NCBI RefSeq assembly: GCF_016031625.1
Contig: NZ_JACCHP010000001.1
Location: 124,001 to 188,000 of the forward strand
Length of the DNA: 64,000 bases
DNA from: Bradyrhizobium agreste
GTDB taxonomy: Bacteria; Pseudomonadota; Alphaproteobacteria; Rhizobiales; Xanthobacteraceae
Direction of reading: 5' to 3'
Shown: one piece after another, positions 46,770 to 56,823 of the stretch
Position numbering within the stretch: position 1 is the stretch's first letter
How the letters are laid out: each line of letters opens with the position of its first letter
Made by a program: the position numbers and the translations under genes
The notes under the pieces: generated by a model
The model's database searches: none
What the model was told of the DNA's origin: nothing
The model's input: only the letters and a program-made list of their open reading frames with translations

Positions 46770-47539
46770 CTGATTTCCTGGTCGCTGGAAATGGGAGCAC
46801 CTTAAACTGCTGCAGTCGCGCTGGGTACTACCCAGGATGTTCACCGGGTCGGGACGTACTTTGTAGCGATTGAGATTATCGCGGCCAATTTGAGCGGGCG
46901 CTAGACGTTCTATCCGTCGGACCGGCTTGCTTCCAAATCGACCTCAGATGGATGATCTTGAAGATCATCTGCCGTCCCTCACGCCCGTCGGAGCAAACAT
47001 GTTCGTCGAAGGCTCGACAGATTTGTTCGCGTTTCCCAATCCGGTAGCTAGGATCCACAAGACGCCCCTAGCGACGACCGGGCACCTACCGGATCTATCC
47101 ACGAAATGATCACTACGATCCGTACACGGTTGCGAGCCAGGCCAGCTTGATGAAGGGCGGGACAGCTCGTAACATCATAGTCCCAATGACTTCACTGATT
47201 TTGCCGTCCTGCCACGCCTGTTTGCGGCGGCCGCAGTAGTTGTGCTGCCAGATCGTCGCCGAAGCGACCGGCCGGGGAGCGGGCTTTGGGGTTTGGCGGG
47301 CGGCGACCAGAGCCGCGCTCTGGAGCTCTCCAGTTGGCATGGTCCTCTTTCGTCAACGATTCAGCCTGCGCGTTATTTTTTCGACTATTTGTGCGGACCG
47401 GGTAGGAGTAACTTACGAGAGTGGCTAGACGGTCATTGATACCGGCTACTGCTTAACCCGGCGCGCCCCTGCTCCAACCCGAATACGGAGTACAGACAAA
47501 TGCAAAACGGTAAGACGGCACAATTTGAGTAAGAGGTAC
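46770..47539. other. About 0.8 kb without a supported gene
   Basis: Short frames only. A 75-codon minus frame at 47113-47340 is open but without domain. Confidence 0.4.
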
Positions 47540-47979
47540 TTAACTCGCTTCAGTCCATGGAAGTCGAGCTGGCGTTCCGGGGCGGCCGGTAGACCCCAGA
47601 GCGTGCGATGCCAAGCAACATGCATTGCCAGCGGATCGACAGCGCCATGTCGGCGCGATCGACATTCCTCGACGGTCCGGCGTGCTCATCTTCCGGACCT
47701 CCGCGCTAAAAACTCGCGCTCGACTGCCAGTTGTCCAACCTTGGCGTGCAGCTTCTCGAACTCGCGTTCGCGAGGCTCCTCACTCTCCCGCCCGACACCC
47801 GCGTCAAAGGCCCGCGCCGCCTGTTCCAGCAGTTGCTTCTTCCAGGCATAGATCTGGTTCGGGTGAACCTCATAACGCTGGGCCAAATCGGCCACCGTCG
47901 CCTGCTCCCGCACGGCTTCCAGTGCGATCTTTGCCTTCAGTGCCGCGTCGATCTTGCGTCTCGTCCTTGTCGTCATCAT
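47540..47979 (-). mobile_element. IS3-family remnant: OrfA plus truncated OrfB
   Basis: OrfA (47686-47979, 97 residues) is complete: [20 protein letters not shown] with the helix-turn-helix [20 protein letters not shown] and a leucine-zipper-like end. OrfB begins in the other frame after it ([13 protein letters not shown], then MALSIRWQCMLLGIARSGVY, RPP) and stops after about 40 codons, so the integrase core is missing. The usual -1 frameshift between A and B may have existed. Confidence 0.8.
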
Positions 47980-48072
47980 GCGCTCGGTCTATCAAACGGA
48001 GCAGCCCCTTCCAACTAAGCACGTGGTCCCTAAATCGGGGTCCATTTCAGACGTCGCCGTTGTTGAGGATCT

Positions 48073-48399
48073 TTACGATCTCGCATCGCTCGTCGCTAAA
48101 GCGGAAATCTGCCTCATCGGAAGATAAGCGTGCCGCGGAAAGCATCGAGCGTGTGAAAGATCAGCGAGACTGTCGAAGCGCCGCTTGCGAAGAACGGCTT
48201 GTAGCAGAGCGAACCAATCGTGAGGAGTGAGCGCGTCTTCCCCGTCCCCAAATCGCGCCGAAGGCGGAGCTATGGCAGGGTTGAATGCGTCGTAGAGCCA
48301 GGTTAGCAGCACGTAATGACCCGCGACCTGCTCGAACGCCGGGCTGAGATCGGCGAAGCGATGAATGAAGTCTATAACGTCAGAGACGAGCTCCTTCAC
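48073..48399 (-). pseudogene. Fragment of a plasmid/phage-type ATPase protein
   Basis: Reads IHRFADLSPAFEQVAGHYVL, then LTWLYDAFN, the segment that normally precedes a Walker A motif in phage or plasmid primase-associated ATPases. Here the frame continues without GSGKT and ends soon after. Truncated remnant. Confidence 0.4.
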
Positions 48400-48967
48400 G
48401 GCTCCTCGGCTTAGCTGTGCTTTCGTGGCAGGCGGAAAGATCGTTCATGTGCCGACAATCGCAGCTCGTATCGAGCTTGACGAGACCAGAAGTCGTGCCG
48501 CGAGTATACATGCGCTAGTCTTGGCGAAAGCACCTTCTGCAGCTAGCGTTAGCGTGTATGAACGGGATAATAATTCATACTGGCTGGGATTACTTCATCG
48601 GCATCCTGGGCGCACTAATCGCAATGGCCTGGTATTCAAACGTCAGTTCACGGCCCTCGAAACATCAATGGACTGGGTCAAGAACATGTTGCTTGAGTTG
48701 AGAAAGTCGATTGATGACGCAAAGGCGCGCGGCGAGACAAGAGATGAGGTCGAGGGGAGCAAGCCGCTTAAACAGCAGACGCTTTGGTAAAGCGAGCTGA
48801 CAGAACAAGCGAACCGATGTGGCAAATGAGAATCGTTGTGTTATGTCGGCCACGCAATTCGCCGCAGGACATGACTTGTAGGGTAGCGTGCAAAACAATG
48901 GTCGACACCTAGTTGGGGCCGCGTTCTAGGGCGCGACCGACTCTCTTTGCCCGCGGAGGGCTCATGC
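48400..48967. other. No firmly supported gene
   Basis: A 141-codon plus frame ends with an amphipathic helix (TSMDWVKNMLLELRKSIDDA), possibly the tail of a small protein; no start or family evident. Confidence 0.35.
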
Positions 48968-49633
48968 TTATGAGTGTTCGGCTGTATGGTCGTGAAGCGC
49001 TGTTTTCGGCTTCGGTTTCGGTTTTGGTTCGGCGAACCTCTCTTGCTGACGCTGTCGCGCCCATTTCCAAACATCGTCGCTAAACACCGCTGCAACTAGG
49101 CACGCAAAATATACCGCATAAGGATTTGGGGTCGCGTCTCGAGTGAAGACTGCTAGGCCACCGACAACTACGAGGTATACCAAAATCGCCGCTGCCATTC
49201 CGCGTACGAAAATGATGATTGTAGCTCGATCCTTCGCCTGCGATGGTCGAATAAATGAGGCAGAAAGAGCGCCAAAGAGGCCAAAACCAAGAAGGCCTGT
49301 CATTAAGGCGATGTCGCGCGATTCAGTTCTTAAAAGCCAGTCAGAGATCTGGCCAATTGGGCCGAGTGTTTCGTCTGTTGCTTTCCTCTTCGGCACGTCC
49401 GAGTTTGATAACGCGGTGTTGAAGTCGCAGGCGCTCGTCATGCCGACTCCCATTAAAGGATTTGGCCATGGTGGAAAATCCCCATTTCCTTGCGGAGCGC
49501 TTGCTGCGATCTTGATCTTATCAGTGAAGTCGGTGAATAGAGATAGCTCCGTGCTAATGGCATCTCGGCACTTCTTCGCTGATAGACCCCAATCAGAGAC
49601 CCATTTTTGGAAGAAGCGAATAAGATCGTCCAC
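48968..49633 (-). CDS. Membrane protein of unknown function
   Basis: A 221-residue protein. The N-terminal 115 residues look soluble (WVSDWGLSAKKCRDAISTEL, with the string GNGDFPPWPNPLMGVG). Then come three hydrophobic segments (IALMTGLLGFGLFGALSASF, GMAAAILVYLVVVGGLAVF, YAVYFACLVAAVF) and a charged tail with KPKPKPK. Its ATG is 6 bases after the stop of the frame at 49640-49858, so it is the last gene of a small minus-strand operon starting at 50127. No family recognised. Confidence 0.6.
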   Translation of the reverse strand: MDDLIRFFQKWVSDWGLSAKKCRDAISTELSLFTDFTDKIKIAASAPQGNGDFPPWPNPLMGVGMTSACDFNTALSNSDVPKRKATDETLGPIGQISDWLLRTESRDIALMTGLLGFGLFGALSASFIRPSQAKDRATIIIFVRGMAAAILVYLVVVGGLAVFTRDATPNPYAVYFACLVAAVFSDDVWKWARQRQQERFAEPKPKPKPKTALHDHTAEHS

Positions 49634-49639
49634 ATGAGC

Positions 49640-50127
49640 TTATGCTTGACGGACTCCAAAGTGATCGTGGTTCTCAATTTCGAATTGTTGCGTCAGAAAG
49701 TCCACTTCTTCTTTGGTTCTAGGTCCAAACGCCTTTGACTGCTCTCCGAGCACCGCGGCATAGAACTGGAGCTGATCTGCTAGCCGTCTGACGTACTCAC
49801 CTAAGCCAGAATTCTGCCGAACTAATTGCAGCAGCGGGTCCAGATTGCCAAATTCCATCGAAATCGTGGTCGAGAATTGCCTTAAGGTCTCGGGGGGCCT
49901 CTGCTTACAATTTTGGATAGACCTTGATCGAGACGTGCTCTCGGTCCAGAAAGGTCTGAGAGCTTTGGATCAAAGATCTGCGCGGCCAGGATCGAGACCA
50001 GCATCAGGTAAGTGGCGAAGACCAACGCTAGTACTAGGACAAAGCCGTCCTTCGCTTGTTTGAGGCTAATGAAGCTAAACGCGTCTTTAGTTGTTTGTGA
50101 ATCACCAAGATGCGTTGTTCTAGACAT
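49640..50127 (-). pseudogene. Single-pass membrane protein, probably split by a frameshift
   Basis: The first part (50127-49882) has one membrane helix (GFVLVLALVFATYLMLVSIL) and a short periplasmic segment; it ends in VSRGPPRP. The next frame (49858-49640, extending upstream without a start as RPPETLRQFSTTISMEFGNL) continues with helical sequence (GEYVRRLADQLQFYAAVLGE). A single indel near 49900-49915 would join them into one protein of about 160 residues. Alternatively they are two tiny genes. Function unknown. Confidence 0.45.
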
Positions 50128-50165
50128 GGCTGCCTCTCACAACCCTATGGCTTTGTTGCCAAGCG

Positions 50166-50468
50166 TCAATTAACGCAGATCACTTTCCATTGTGCATAAC
50201 CACACTTATTGCCAGAACGATCTTGCAGTTTGATCAAGCGATACTTCGGTGGTTCACGTGAGTTTTGAATCTTGCAGGCCTGCTCTGCCCAGCCGTTAAT
50301 TGTACCACAGTACGTAAAGGCGTCGTGATCTGGACAATTCCGCTCAAACTCTCCTTCGCAAACTGAAAAAATGGTCGGTTGCGACGAGATTGGTGGCGCC
50401 TGAGCCTGGGCCGGCAGAACAACCGCTGAAGCGACGATGCAAGATGAAAGGGTAAGCTCTCTGAACAT
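50166..50468 (-). CDS. Small secreted cysteine-containing protein
   Basis: A 100-residue protein with a signal peptide (MFRELTLSSCIVASAVVLPA, cleavage after AQA) and a mature domain with six cysteines (CEGEFERNCPDHDAFTYCG, then ACKIQ, then NKCGYAQWKVICVN), probably disulfide-bonded in the periplasm. ATG 50468 has AGGAG nine bases upstream; the open frame reaches 50516. No family recognised. Confidence 0.7.
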   Translation of the reverse strand: MFRELTLSSCIVASAVVLPAQAQAPPISSQPTIFSVCEGEFERNCPDHDAFTYCGTINGWAEQACKIQNSREPPKYRLIKLQDRSGNKCGYAQWKVICVN

Positions 50469-50541
50469 TGCACCTGGCTCCTTCTTGGAGGTCACGGCGT
50501 TGGAACCATACTTCATACGATCTGGACGAACGACATCTTAG

Positions 50542-50889
50542 TCAGCTAGTGACAATAATCGCGATCTCGTGCCGTTGTGGGATAGCTTGCCATGGATCCC
50601 CCCTTATCACCTCGATGCGGGCTTGCCCGAACTGAACCGCGCGAAACAATATGTTAGTTGGCGGTCCGGCCGGGCTCAGCACGCGGCCATCACCTGAGAG
50701 TACGCCCGTAGAGAAGACTCCCAGCAGTTCGACAATCGTCCCGCCTTCTAAAAGGCGTCCGCCGGTTGCTCCGAACACAAGGAGATCTCCCACACGCACG
50801 TGCAGCAACGGCGGGAGGTCCTGACACGCCTGGATTTCGACGAGGCGGGCCAAAGCCTTACGGTACCAGTTCCTCGTCCACCTCCACAT
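50542..50889 (-). CDS. Small beta-rich protein overlapping the metalloprotease gene
   Basis: A 115-residue frame, with a start likely at ATG 50889 inside the last codons of the metzincin gene (stop 50858). After a basic helix, the sequence is beta-strand-like with regular Gly turns (LLHVRVGDLLVFGATGGRLL, then GRVLSPAGPPTNILFRAVQF). It is the third gene of the metalloprotease operon and could be an inhibitor or accessory domain. No family recognised; start uncertain. Confidence 0.5.
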   Translation of the reverse strand: MWRWTRNWYRKALARLVEIQACQDLPPLLHVRVGDLLVFGATGGRLLEGGTIVELLGVFSTGVLSGDGRVLSPAGPPTNILFRAVQFGQARIEVIRGDPWQAIPQRHEIAIIVTS

Positions 50890-51862
50890 CTTCGGATGGC
50901 GACCATTCATCGGCGAGGCCCATCGGGGCCTGGATCGATGGTGCACTCTCGGACGGGACCTTCGGGTAGACCTGCCCAGCAAACGCGTAGTCGGTGGAGT
51001 TGATGTCCAAGCCTCCCCGGATCGGGCGGCCGTCTTTCGTAATTGATCCGGGAAGCTGATAGCACATTATCGAATCCTGGTCCGGTGGAGTGCCCATGAT
51101 CGAATCCTGGCTGAGCGGTGTCAGCACCTGTTGGTCCACCATCTCGCGCGTCCAACCCTGTGTGCGCAGAAAGAAGTCGTACGCCTTCTGCGGGTCTATG
51201 AGGGCAACCAACTCCTCGCGCATGTGCTCGTGCGGGAAGCCAAGAGTGTGTCCGGCCTCATGACGAACCACGCGGTGAAATTCGCCGTCCTCAGTGTTCA
51301 TCGTAAAACCCTGGAGATTCAACGTCGGACGATTGCTAGGAATGTGCAGGATGTCGGTGCCGAGATACGACCAATATCCAGCTTGATTTCGAGAAATGCG
51401 TACCTTTCCTACACCACGGGTCTCCACGAAGGAGATTCCGGCGGTCTGACTCCAGGCATTCATGTGCTGAACAATTCGACGACGGAGATCACTTGGCCCG
51501 CCATCCAAAAAACTGACTGTGAGCTTCCGTTGTTGCGGACCCCAATACTTGCTTACAAGAACTGAAATCGCTGCCGGCGAGAGCACGAGGTCGCGAGCCA
51601 CCGCGCCGATAGGGCCGAAGTTAACGCGGTTGAGGGGGTTCATAGATGTTGCAGTTTTTGCCGCCTTCTCGACGAGACGGCCGGGCAGTTGCTTAATCGA
51701 ACAATGCGTGTTTTTGCCACCCGCGTGATTATCGGTGCGCCGCGCCGTTTCGGTATGTGTCCTGTCGTTCTCGTCGATATATCGGCCGGTATCCGCGGCT
51801 GCTTGAGCCACCTCGGCGATTCTCATCAGTGCCTGGCGGAGTTTCTGTTCGCTATCGCTCAT
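50858..51862 (-). CDS. Metzincin-type zinc metalloprotease
   Basis: A 334-residue protein with the extended zinc site HEAGHTLGFPHEH (HExxHxxGxxH, near residue 200) and the Met-turn SIMCY near residue 264. These mark astacin/matrixin-type endopeptidases. The first 130 residues resemble no known domain and there is no signal peptide. ATG 51862 lies two bases after the upstream stop and has AGGAGG at good distance, so the earlier in-frame codons to 51982 are not used. Second gene of an operon with a gluzincin-type protease; cytoplasmic location or non-classical secretion is inferred. Confidence 0.85.
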   Translation of the reverse strand: MSDSEQKLRQALMRIAEVAQAAADTGRYIDENDRTHTETARRTDNHAGGKNTHCSIKQLPGRLVEKAAKTATSMNPLNRVNFGPIGAVARDLVLSPAAISVLVSKYWGPQQRKLTVSFLDGGPSDLRRRIVQHMNAWSQTAGISFVETRGVGKVRISRNQAGYWSYLGTDILHIPSNRPTLNLQGFTMNTEDGEFHRVVRHEAGHTLGFPHEHMREELVALIDPQKAYDFFLRTQGWTREMVDQQVLTPLSQDSIMGTPPDQDSIMCYQLPGSITKDGRPIRGGLDINSTDYAFAGQVYPKVPSESAPSIQAPMGLADEWSPSEDVEVDEELVP

Positions 51863-51863
51863 A

Positions 51864-53819
51864 TCATTCTCCTCCTGTTGCTGGTTGCTGGGCATCGACT
51901 GTTTCACCAAAGAGATGGCATATGCGCGATCGCGATAGATGTCGGCGGACGCCGAGTCTCGCCCACCCCTTAGAATTGCCATTACCGTGAATATGATCTG
52001 CTTGCGCCTGGATTCGCCGTTGATCCGTCACGGACTTGCGGATCGCGTAACGAACTCCACCATCTGGGCCTAGGATGACGGTTGAGCCTCCGAAGACTTG
52101 GCTGAACGTTCCCGAGCTCTGCTTGCACCAACGGCGCTGGGTGATCTCGGCGACAGTATCGAACGTGACCTGCCTGTCCGGGCCAATACGGCGAAGGGAT
52201 CGAATAGAACCAACAACTGCAGGGTCGACGTGATCGCCCATCAATCGCACGTCGCCCGGCAAGGCACAGCCGAACGCGCGTGCGTATCCCGGCCGCATGA
52301 CGTAAGAACCGAGCGCTTCGGCCTGACGGCGCAGTTCAGTCTCGTCGGCTGCTCGTCCCGGGTCGCCCGCGAAGCGTAATCTCTTGAAGTGCAGGTCCTT
52401 GATTGGCTCCATTTCCCTGTCAGGCGGTCGCCAAAGCAGCGAGACCTCTGCAAGATCCGGCACGTCATCGGCGTAGATGCGGCGGCGGGCGAAGGAATCG
52501 ATGATAGCCTCGCGATAGCCAAAGGGATCGTCCTGAACGAGGTCGAAGTCCGCGGTGATCAACGCTCGCAGATATTCACCAAAGCGAAGGTCGAATGGGG
52601 GGCAGTAGTCGATAGCGCGTATACATATTGAAAGGAACTGTGATGCCAATGCGCTTGCCTGATCCGCGAGGATCCCGGCGAGCTCGGAGCTCGGAGCTTC
52701 ACCGGGAGCGAGATGTGCCAGGCGAAGGTACCGTTTGGTCTTTCGCTGTAGTACCGCTGCGAATGCTTCGAAAATCGCCGTTACCAGGAGTGAGCCGCGC
52801 TCGTGCGGCTCGTCTCCGGCCTGGTCATATCGTCGGATGCCTCGCCCTGCGTCTTGTCCGAGCCCCGCTGGATCGATCGCCGATCGCAATGGTCCGCCGG
52901 AACCCGTGGTATGTCCGAATTGCGATGCAAGCGAGAGAAGGAGCGCATCGGTCTCGAGCTTGACACCTGATCGCTCAATCGCGGCACGTACGACATCTGA
53001 ATACGAGAAGTGCATGAGCATTGCCACGAGATCGGCAAAGCCCTCATGGAAGGCCGGCACATCCGGGTGGGTCGCTAGTCGAAAGCGGGGCCGGAGACCG
53101 TCCAACAATGCATGGGTCATCTCGTGCACGATGATGTCGTGTGAGAGACTGGTAAAGACGCGACCACCGGGGCGATTTCGTCCCTGGACAGTATCGTCGG
53201 CATCGAAATAGCCGAACTTAAGTTCCCCTGCCGACGAATCGTAGTAGGCATTGCGGTCGCTGAACGCCTGCGGCCGAATCCTGAGCTTTGCATAACTTTG
53301 GCCAAGCCTGGAATGGAAGCCCCAGCACGGATCGCGTCCGAGCGCACGTCGGAAGACATCGTAGGTAGACGCGCAGACCGCGTATACCATTTGCTGCCGG
53401 AACATAGGGTCGGACGTCGAGGGGGGGCGCCCATTCTCTATCAGGATGCGAGGATCATCTAAATTTACCGGCTTGTTTAGCTGCCCGGTCGTCTCGTCCC
53501 AATCGACCACCTCCAGGACGCTACCGACCGGTCCTGAGCACAATCGCTCAAATGGGACATTTAAGACCGCCACAGCACCATCTTGCCGACTTGCAGCTGG
53601 ATCGAGTGTGTAGATTCTCAGCGGCCGACGGACCGGGTCCTGATGCGTCCGTTGATACGGCTGCATAGAGGCAGTGGCTAAGAAAACCGGATCCACCACA
53701 AAGTAGTTGGCCGACGAAGCCAAATCATGCCGTACCTTGCCGATCCTTGGCCAAGGTAGACTCGATGCCACTTCAGGGTTCACGCATTTCTGCAGGGTCG
53801 AATGCGCCTGAGTATCCAT
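51864..53819 (-). CDS. Large gluzincin-type zinc metalloprotease-like protein
   Basis: A 651-residue protein with HEMTHALLDG near residue 231 and a downstream Glu in FHEGFADLVAM (residue 257), the HExxH...E arrangement of gluzincins such as the thermolysin group. The region before it (AYYDSSAGELKFGYFDADDT) forms the usual edge strand. The remaining 350 residues are unassigned. No signal peptide. ATG 53819 follows GGGGAG; the frame opens at 53837. Its stop overlaps the ribosome site of the metzincin gene, so the two proteases are made together. Confidence 0.8.
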   Translation of the reverse strand: MDTQAHSTLQKCVNPEVASSLPWPRIGKVRHDLASSANYFVVDPVFLATASMQPYQRTHQDPVRRPLRIYTLDPAASRQDGAVAVLNVPFERLCSGPVGSVLEVVDWDETTGQLNKPVNLDDPRILIENGRPPSTSDPMFRQQMVYAVCASTYDVFRRALGRDPCWGFHSRLGQSYAKLRIRPQAFSDRNAYYDSSAGELKFGYFDADDTVQGRNRPGGRVFTSLSHDIIVHEMTHALLDGLRPRFRLATHPDVPAFHEGFADLVAMLMHFSYSDVVRAAIERSGVKLETDALLLSLASQFGHTTGSGGPLRSAIDPAGLGQDAGRGIRRYDQAGDEPHERGSLLVTAIFEAFAAVLQRKTKRYLRLAHLAPGEAPSSELAGILADQASALASQFLSICIRAIDYCPPFDLRFGEYLRALITADFDLVQDDPFGYREAIIDSFARRRIYADDVPDLAEVSLLWRPPDREMEPIKDLHFKRLRFAGDPGRAADETELRRQAEALGSYVMRPGYARAFGCALPGDVRLMGDHVDPAVVGSIRSLRRIGPDRQVTFDTVAEITQRRWCKQSSGTFSQVFGGSTVILGPDGGVRYAIRKSVTDQRRIQAQADHIHGNGNSKGWARLGVRRHLSRSRICHLFGETVDAQQPATGGE

Positions 53820-54700
53820 AAAACGACTCCCCAGCACAATCAGCTAGTAGAGCGCGATTTCTTACCGCGTGCATCCCACTCAGGACGTCACCCAACTACT
53901 TTTTGTAAGAATGGCGACCCAAGTCCGACATCGCACGTCAAAACGAGCACGCAGATATTACAACGTCATTAGTCGTCGATGTGTGAGCTGGTTCACTCTC
54001 CAAGCTTGGTAAGCCAACGGACGTATTCAGCAGTCTCACTTGGTTCACTTCTCACCAAAATGCGCGTCCGCCAATGCGCCTGCGAACGTATTGCTAAAGG
54101 TAAGGTATGCTCCCGCAGTCGAGGCTCTCCCAATCGATGGCCTGCCGAGGGCGAAGGTCACTGATTCTGTCCTACGACGAATTTCATAAACAAATCTCAA
54201 CCGTTCGGTAGTTCTTGTCTCTAGGACAACTTGTCACGCAACGGCTCCGCGGACCAAAAACTCACGCCGCATCGGCATAGAGCTGCCGGTCCTTGCGTTT
54301 GCCTTCTTGCGGTTCGCAATTAGATCGAAAATCAAAAGCCATTGCGTCATCGTTGTCGTCATCATGAGATCGACGCCTGATCCAGCGACAAGCGCTAATG
54401 ATAGGAAGCGCCTACCTAGACCTAACAGTAAAAATGAGATCTGAGGGTAGCTGGGGTAAGAACCCGGAGCGACGCCGTGAATGCGCACTGCAGCGACATC
54501 TTAATGCCGCTCGTTCTCGTCGCCGCTAGGCATGCACTATGAAAGCGCATGGAATCATGCTGTTGCCTCAACTCTAGGGACGGACGTCCCGAGCATTTGT
54601 CCTTTCTCATTCCCGTGTGTGATCAACCGCGAATTGCGAGGAGGCGGCATAGCTATACTGAATTCGAATGGGATTTTGGAGACGGGGACGTTGGTCATAT
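53820..54700. other. About 0.9 kb without a supported gene
   Basis: Only short frames. The protease operon's promoter should lie at 53840-54000, but no distinctive element was seen. Confidence 0.4.
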
Positions 54701-54719
54701 TCAGGCCGATGGCACGTGC

Positions 54720-54890
54720 CCTTGAACGCCGAGAAATCTATGCGCCCGCCGTTTATGTGACGAGTGCTACTACCGAGGAGTGGGCTGCACGGGTGTAGCG
54801 AACAGCACCCTTGCTCACAAAGCCGTTCGCACCGGAGCAGCTTGTGACCGCGATTACTCAAATAATGTCCCACCCCCTGACTCGCTCGTG
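54720..54890 (+). pseudogene. CheY-like response regulator fragment
   Basis: Codons read VYVTSATTEEWAARV, then in another frame TLLTKPFAPEQLVTAITQIM. They match the end of the receiver domain at 62766-63158 (LYVTSASAPDWESRG, LIQKPFAPAQLAAAISQLL), including the conserved Thr/Ser and Lys. The phosphoacceptor half is missing and the frame is broken. Confidence 0.75.
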
Positions 54891-54932
54891 TTCGCAGCCA
54901 TGCTTGGTGCGGCGGAGCTCGACGGTTCTTGA

Positions 54933-55610
54933 TCAGACCGGATCTAGCGGCGCATGGGCATCGGGACCGCCCGCTTGCGGGAGCTCTTGTTTGTCCACCC
55001 CAAACCAGTCAGTACGCCGTAGCTCCTTCTCGATTGCCCGCATAGCCTCCTCAATCGACAAGACAATACCGCTCAGTGTGTTCAGCACGTCGATTTTCAT
55101 GTTGGGATAAGTAGGCTTACTGAAGTCGAATTCGATATGCCTACCAATGGCCGGTTTTTCTGGCTGATCCTTCGCGATCCGAGCTATGTACCCGGCGTTT
55201 TCTTGATACCGGTAGTAAGCGACTGTAATTGTCTCCGCTTCAGCTGGCGTCAGCAGGCCAAGGTTCTCGATATTCTCAATGTAGATCTTGAAGCTCTCGA
55301 CCAATGGCACCCAAGTGAAATTGTTGTTCTCAATGTAAGCGATCTCTTCCTTTATGACGCGAGCCAAGCTCTTTAGCTCTGCCCAAAGAGATATGCGCAA
55401 CACCTGGCGCCTATTGTCGCGCAAGCGCTGCTCCGTCTTCTCTGCTTGTCTTGCATTCCATCGAAGCCCAACAATGACTCCGCCGAAGCCAAAAAGGGCA
55501 GTAACTACTGCCGCGAACAGCGGAATCGCGGATTGCCAAGCCGAAATATTGCTTGGTTGAGTATCAGCAATCAGTGCGACGGCCAACGTAACGAATGAAA
55601 GAGGTTGCAT
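54933..55610 (-). CDS. Membrane-anchored coiled-coil protein of unknown function
   Basis: A 225-residue protein with two N-terminal hydrophobic segments (SFVTLAVALIADT; AIPLFAAVVTALFGFGGVIV) followed by a long charged helical region (NARQAEKTEQRLRDNRRQVL, then ARVIKEEIAYIE) that faces the cytoplasm by the positive-inside rule. The C-terminal third is helical and ends in a Pro-rich tail. Full-length open frame with ATG. It stands alone on the minus strand between relics. Confidence 0.6.
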   Translation of the reverse strand: MQPLSFVTLAVALIADTQPSNISAWQSAIPLFAAVVTALFGFGGVIVGLRWNARQAEKTEQRLRDNRRQVLRISLWAELKSLARVIKEEIAYIENNNFTWVPLVESFKIYIENIENLGLLTPAEAETITVAYYRYQENAGYIARIAKDQPEKPAIGRHIEFDFSKPTYPNMKIDVLNTLSGIVLSIEEAMRAIEKELRRTDWFGVDKQELPQAGGPDAHAPLDPV

Positions 55611-55952
55611 GACAAGCTCGCTTGGAGAAGATGCCGCGCCTCATGCACTGGAGGTTACTGCAAATCGCCCGTCACGAATATACAACCCATTGTATATGCG
55701 TTGTCGCCCCTCCTCTGCAAATAACCTGCCACTCGCGCTGCGTCCCGCCGGCGCGATGCGCGATACCGATTGTTGCACGATCGCCTTTGGAACGGCCCCG
55801 CCATCATTGCCCCGTCGGCAACTCCTCACGTCTACAATGAATCTCACGTCGAGAGATGATGCTGAGCATGAATCCAGCAATTTCGATCCTCATGCTAGAG
55901 TCATATTGCTCATCGGCAATCGCGGCCGATCCTGCATTGGTTTTTGAAACAT

Positions 55953-56153
55953 ATGTCGGCTGATTTCGATCCAACAATCGACCTGCTAACCGTTGCTGAA
56001 GTGGCAGAGCTACTAAAACTATCAGTGCCGAGCATGCGGAGAATGCAACAGCGCCAGCTAATTCCCTTCATCAAAGTCGGTGGCAGCGTTCGTTTCACCA
56101 GAAGCGACATCGTCTCATACCTGGTGAAAAGACGGGTCAAAACGATCGACTAA
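55953..56153 (+). CDS. AlpA/excisionase-type HTH protein
   Basis: A 66-residue DNA-binding protein with the MerR-like excisionase fold: LLTVAEVAELLKLSVPSMRR, then MQQRQLIPFIKVGGSVRFTR, SDIVSYL. Such proteins bend attachment-site DNA or activate integrase genes. ATG 55953 is used; the frame begins with a TTG three codons earlier. It directly precedes the broken integrase gene in the same direction, a usual excisionase-integrase arrangement. Confidence 0.8.
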   Translation: MSADFDPTIDLLTVAEVAELLKLSVPSMRRMQQRQLIPFIKVGGSVRFTRSDIVSYLVKRRVKTID

Positions 56154-56160
56154 GAAAGAT

Positions 56161-56420
56161 ATGGCCGTACGAAAGATAAAACAATCATGGTGGGTACATC
56201 TCCGAGCTGACTAAATGCGCTACAGAAAACGGAGCCCAGAGAACTCGCGGACTGGCGCGCTGGCGTTTGAGGCAACCCTCCGACAGAGACTAGCGCGGGG
56301 CGAATCGATCCATCGAGCAACGGACAATAAGAGAGTTTCGTTCGAGGAGTTCGCCTGGAAATGGTTTGACGAGTATGGCCAAGCGAAAATCTCGCAAGAA
56401 GACGACCATAAAAGAGAGTG
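56161..56420 (+). pseudogene. Tyrosine integrase N-terminal fragment with premature stop
   Basis: ATG 56161 starts MAVRKIKQSWWVHLRAD followed by a stop at 56212-56214. The same frame then resumes RYRKRSPENSRTGALAFEAT, LRQRLARGES and SFEEFAWKWFDEY, the arm-binding and SAM-like N-terminal domain of phage/ICE integrases. After residue 75 the sequence diverges and the catalytic R-H-R-Y domain is missing. The pair with the AlpA-type gene marks an old integration site. Confidence 0.75.
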
Positions 56421-56823
56421 CAACGACAACGACCAGGAGAGCGAGGGCCGCCACGACACCACGGTATGCGTGCACGCCGACTGCAGACGAAAAACAATGC
56501 ATTCGCTATGAATTACAACCCAGACACTCGTCAGTTTAATCGCAATCGCACCATCGTCTCTTGCGACACGTGTACTAACTTTTTGGATTGATCCATTTTC
56601 TCTTCGGCACGCTTCCTTAATCGTGCTCAGCTAGTTTGAAAACAGGACATTCGCAACACTTCGGCTCAATTTCCAAGGACGCTAGCCGTGTGCACGCGGC
56701 TTAGTCATTGGCACAGGAACCCAGCGACACTGGCCTCTTCGCAGCCTCAAATATTTAGTCGATCCTGATTAGCAGTGCCGTTTCCCGCTTAATGGATAAG
56801 CTGTTCTAGTACGCTATCAGAAA
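56421..56823. other. No supported gene
   Basis: AT-richer spacer without coding signal; no direct repeat suggesting an attachment site was recognised. Confidence 0.4.
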
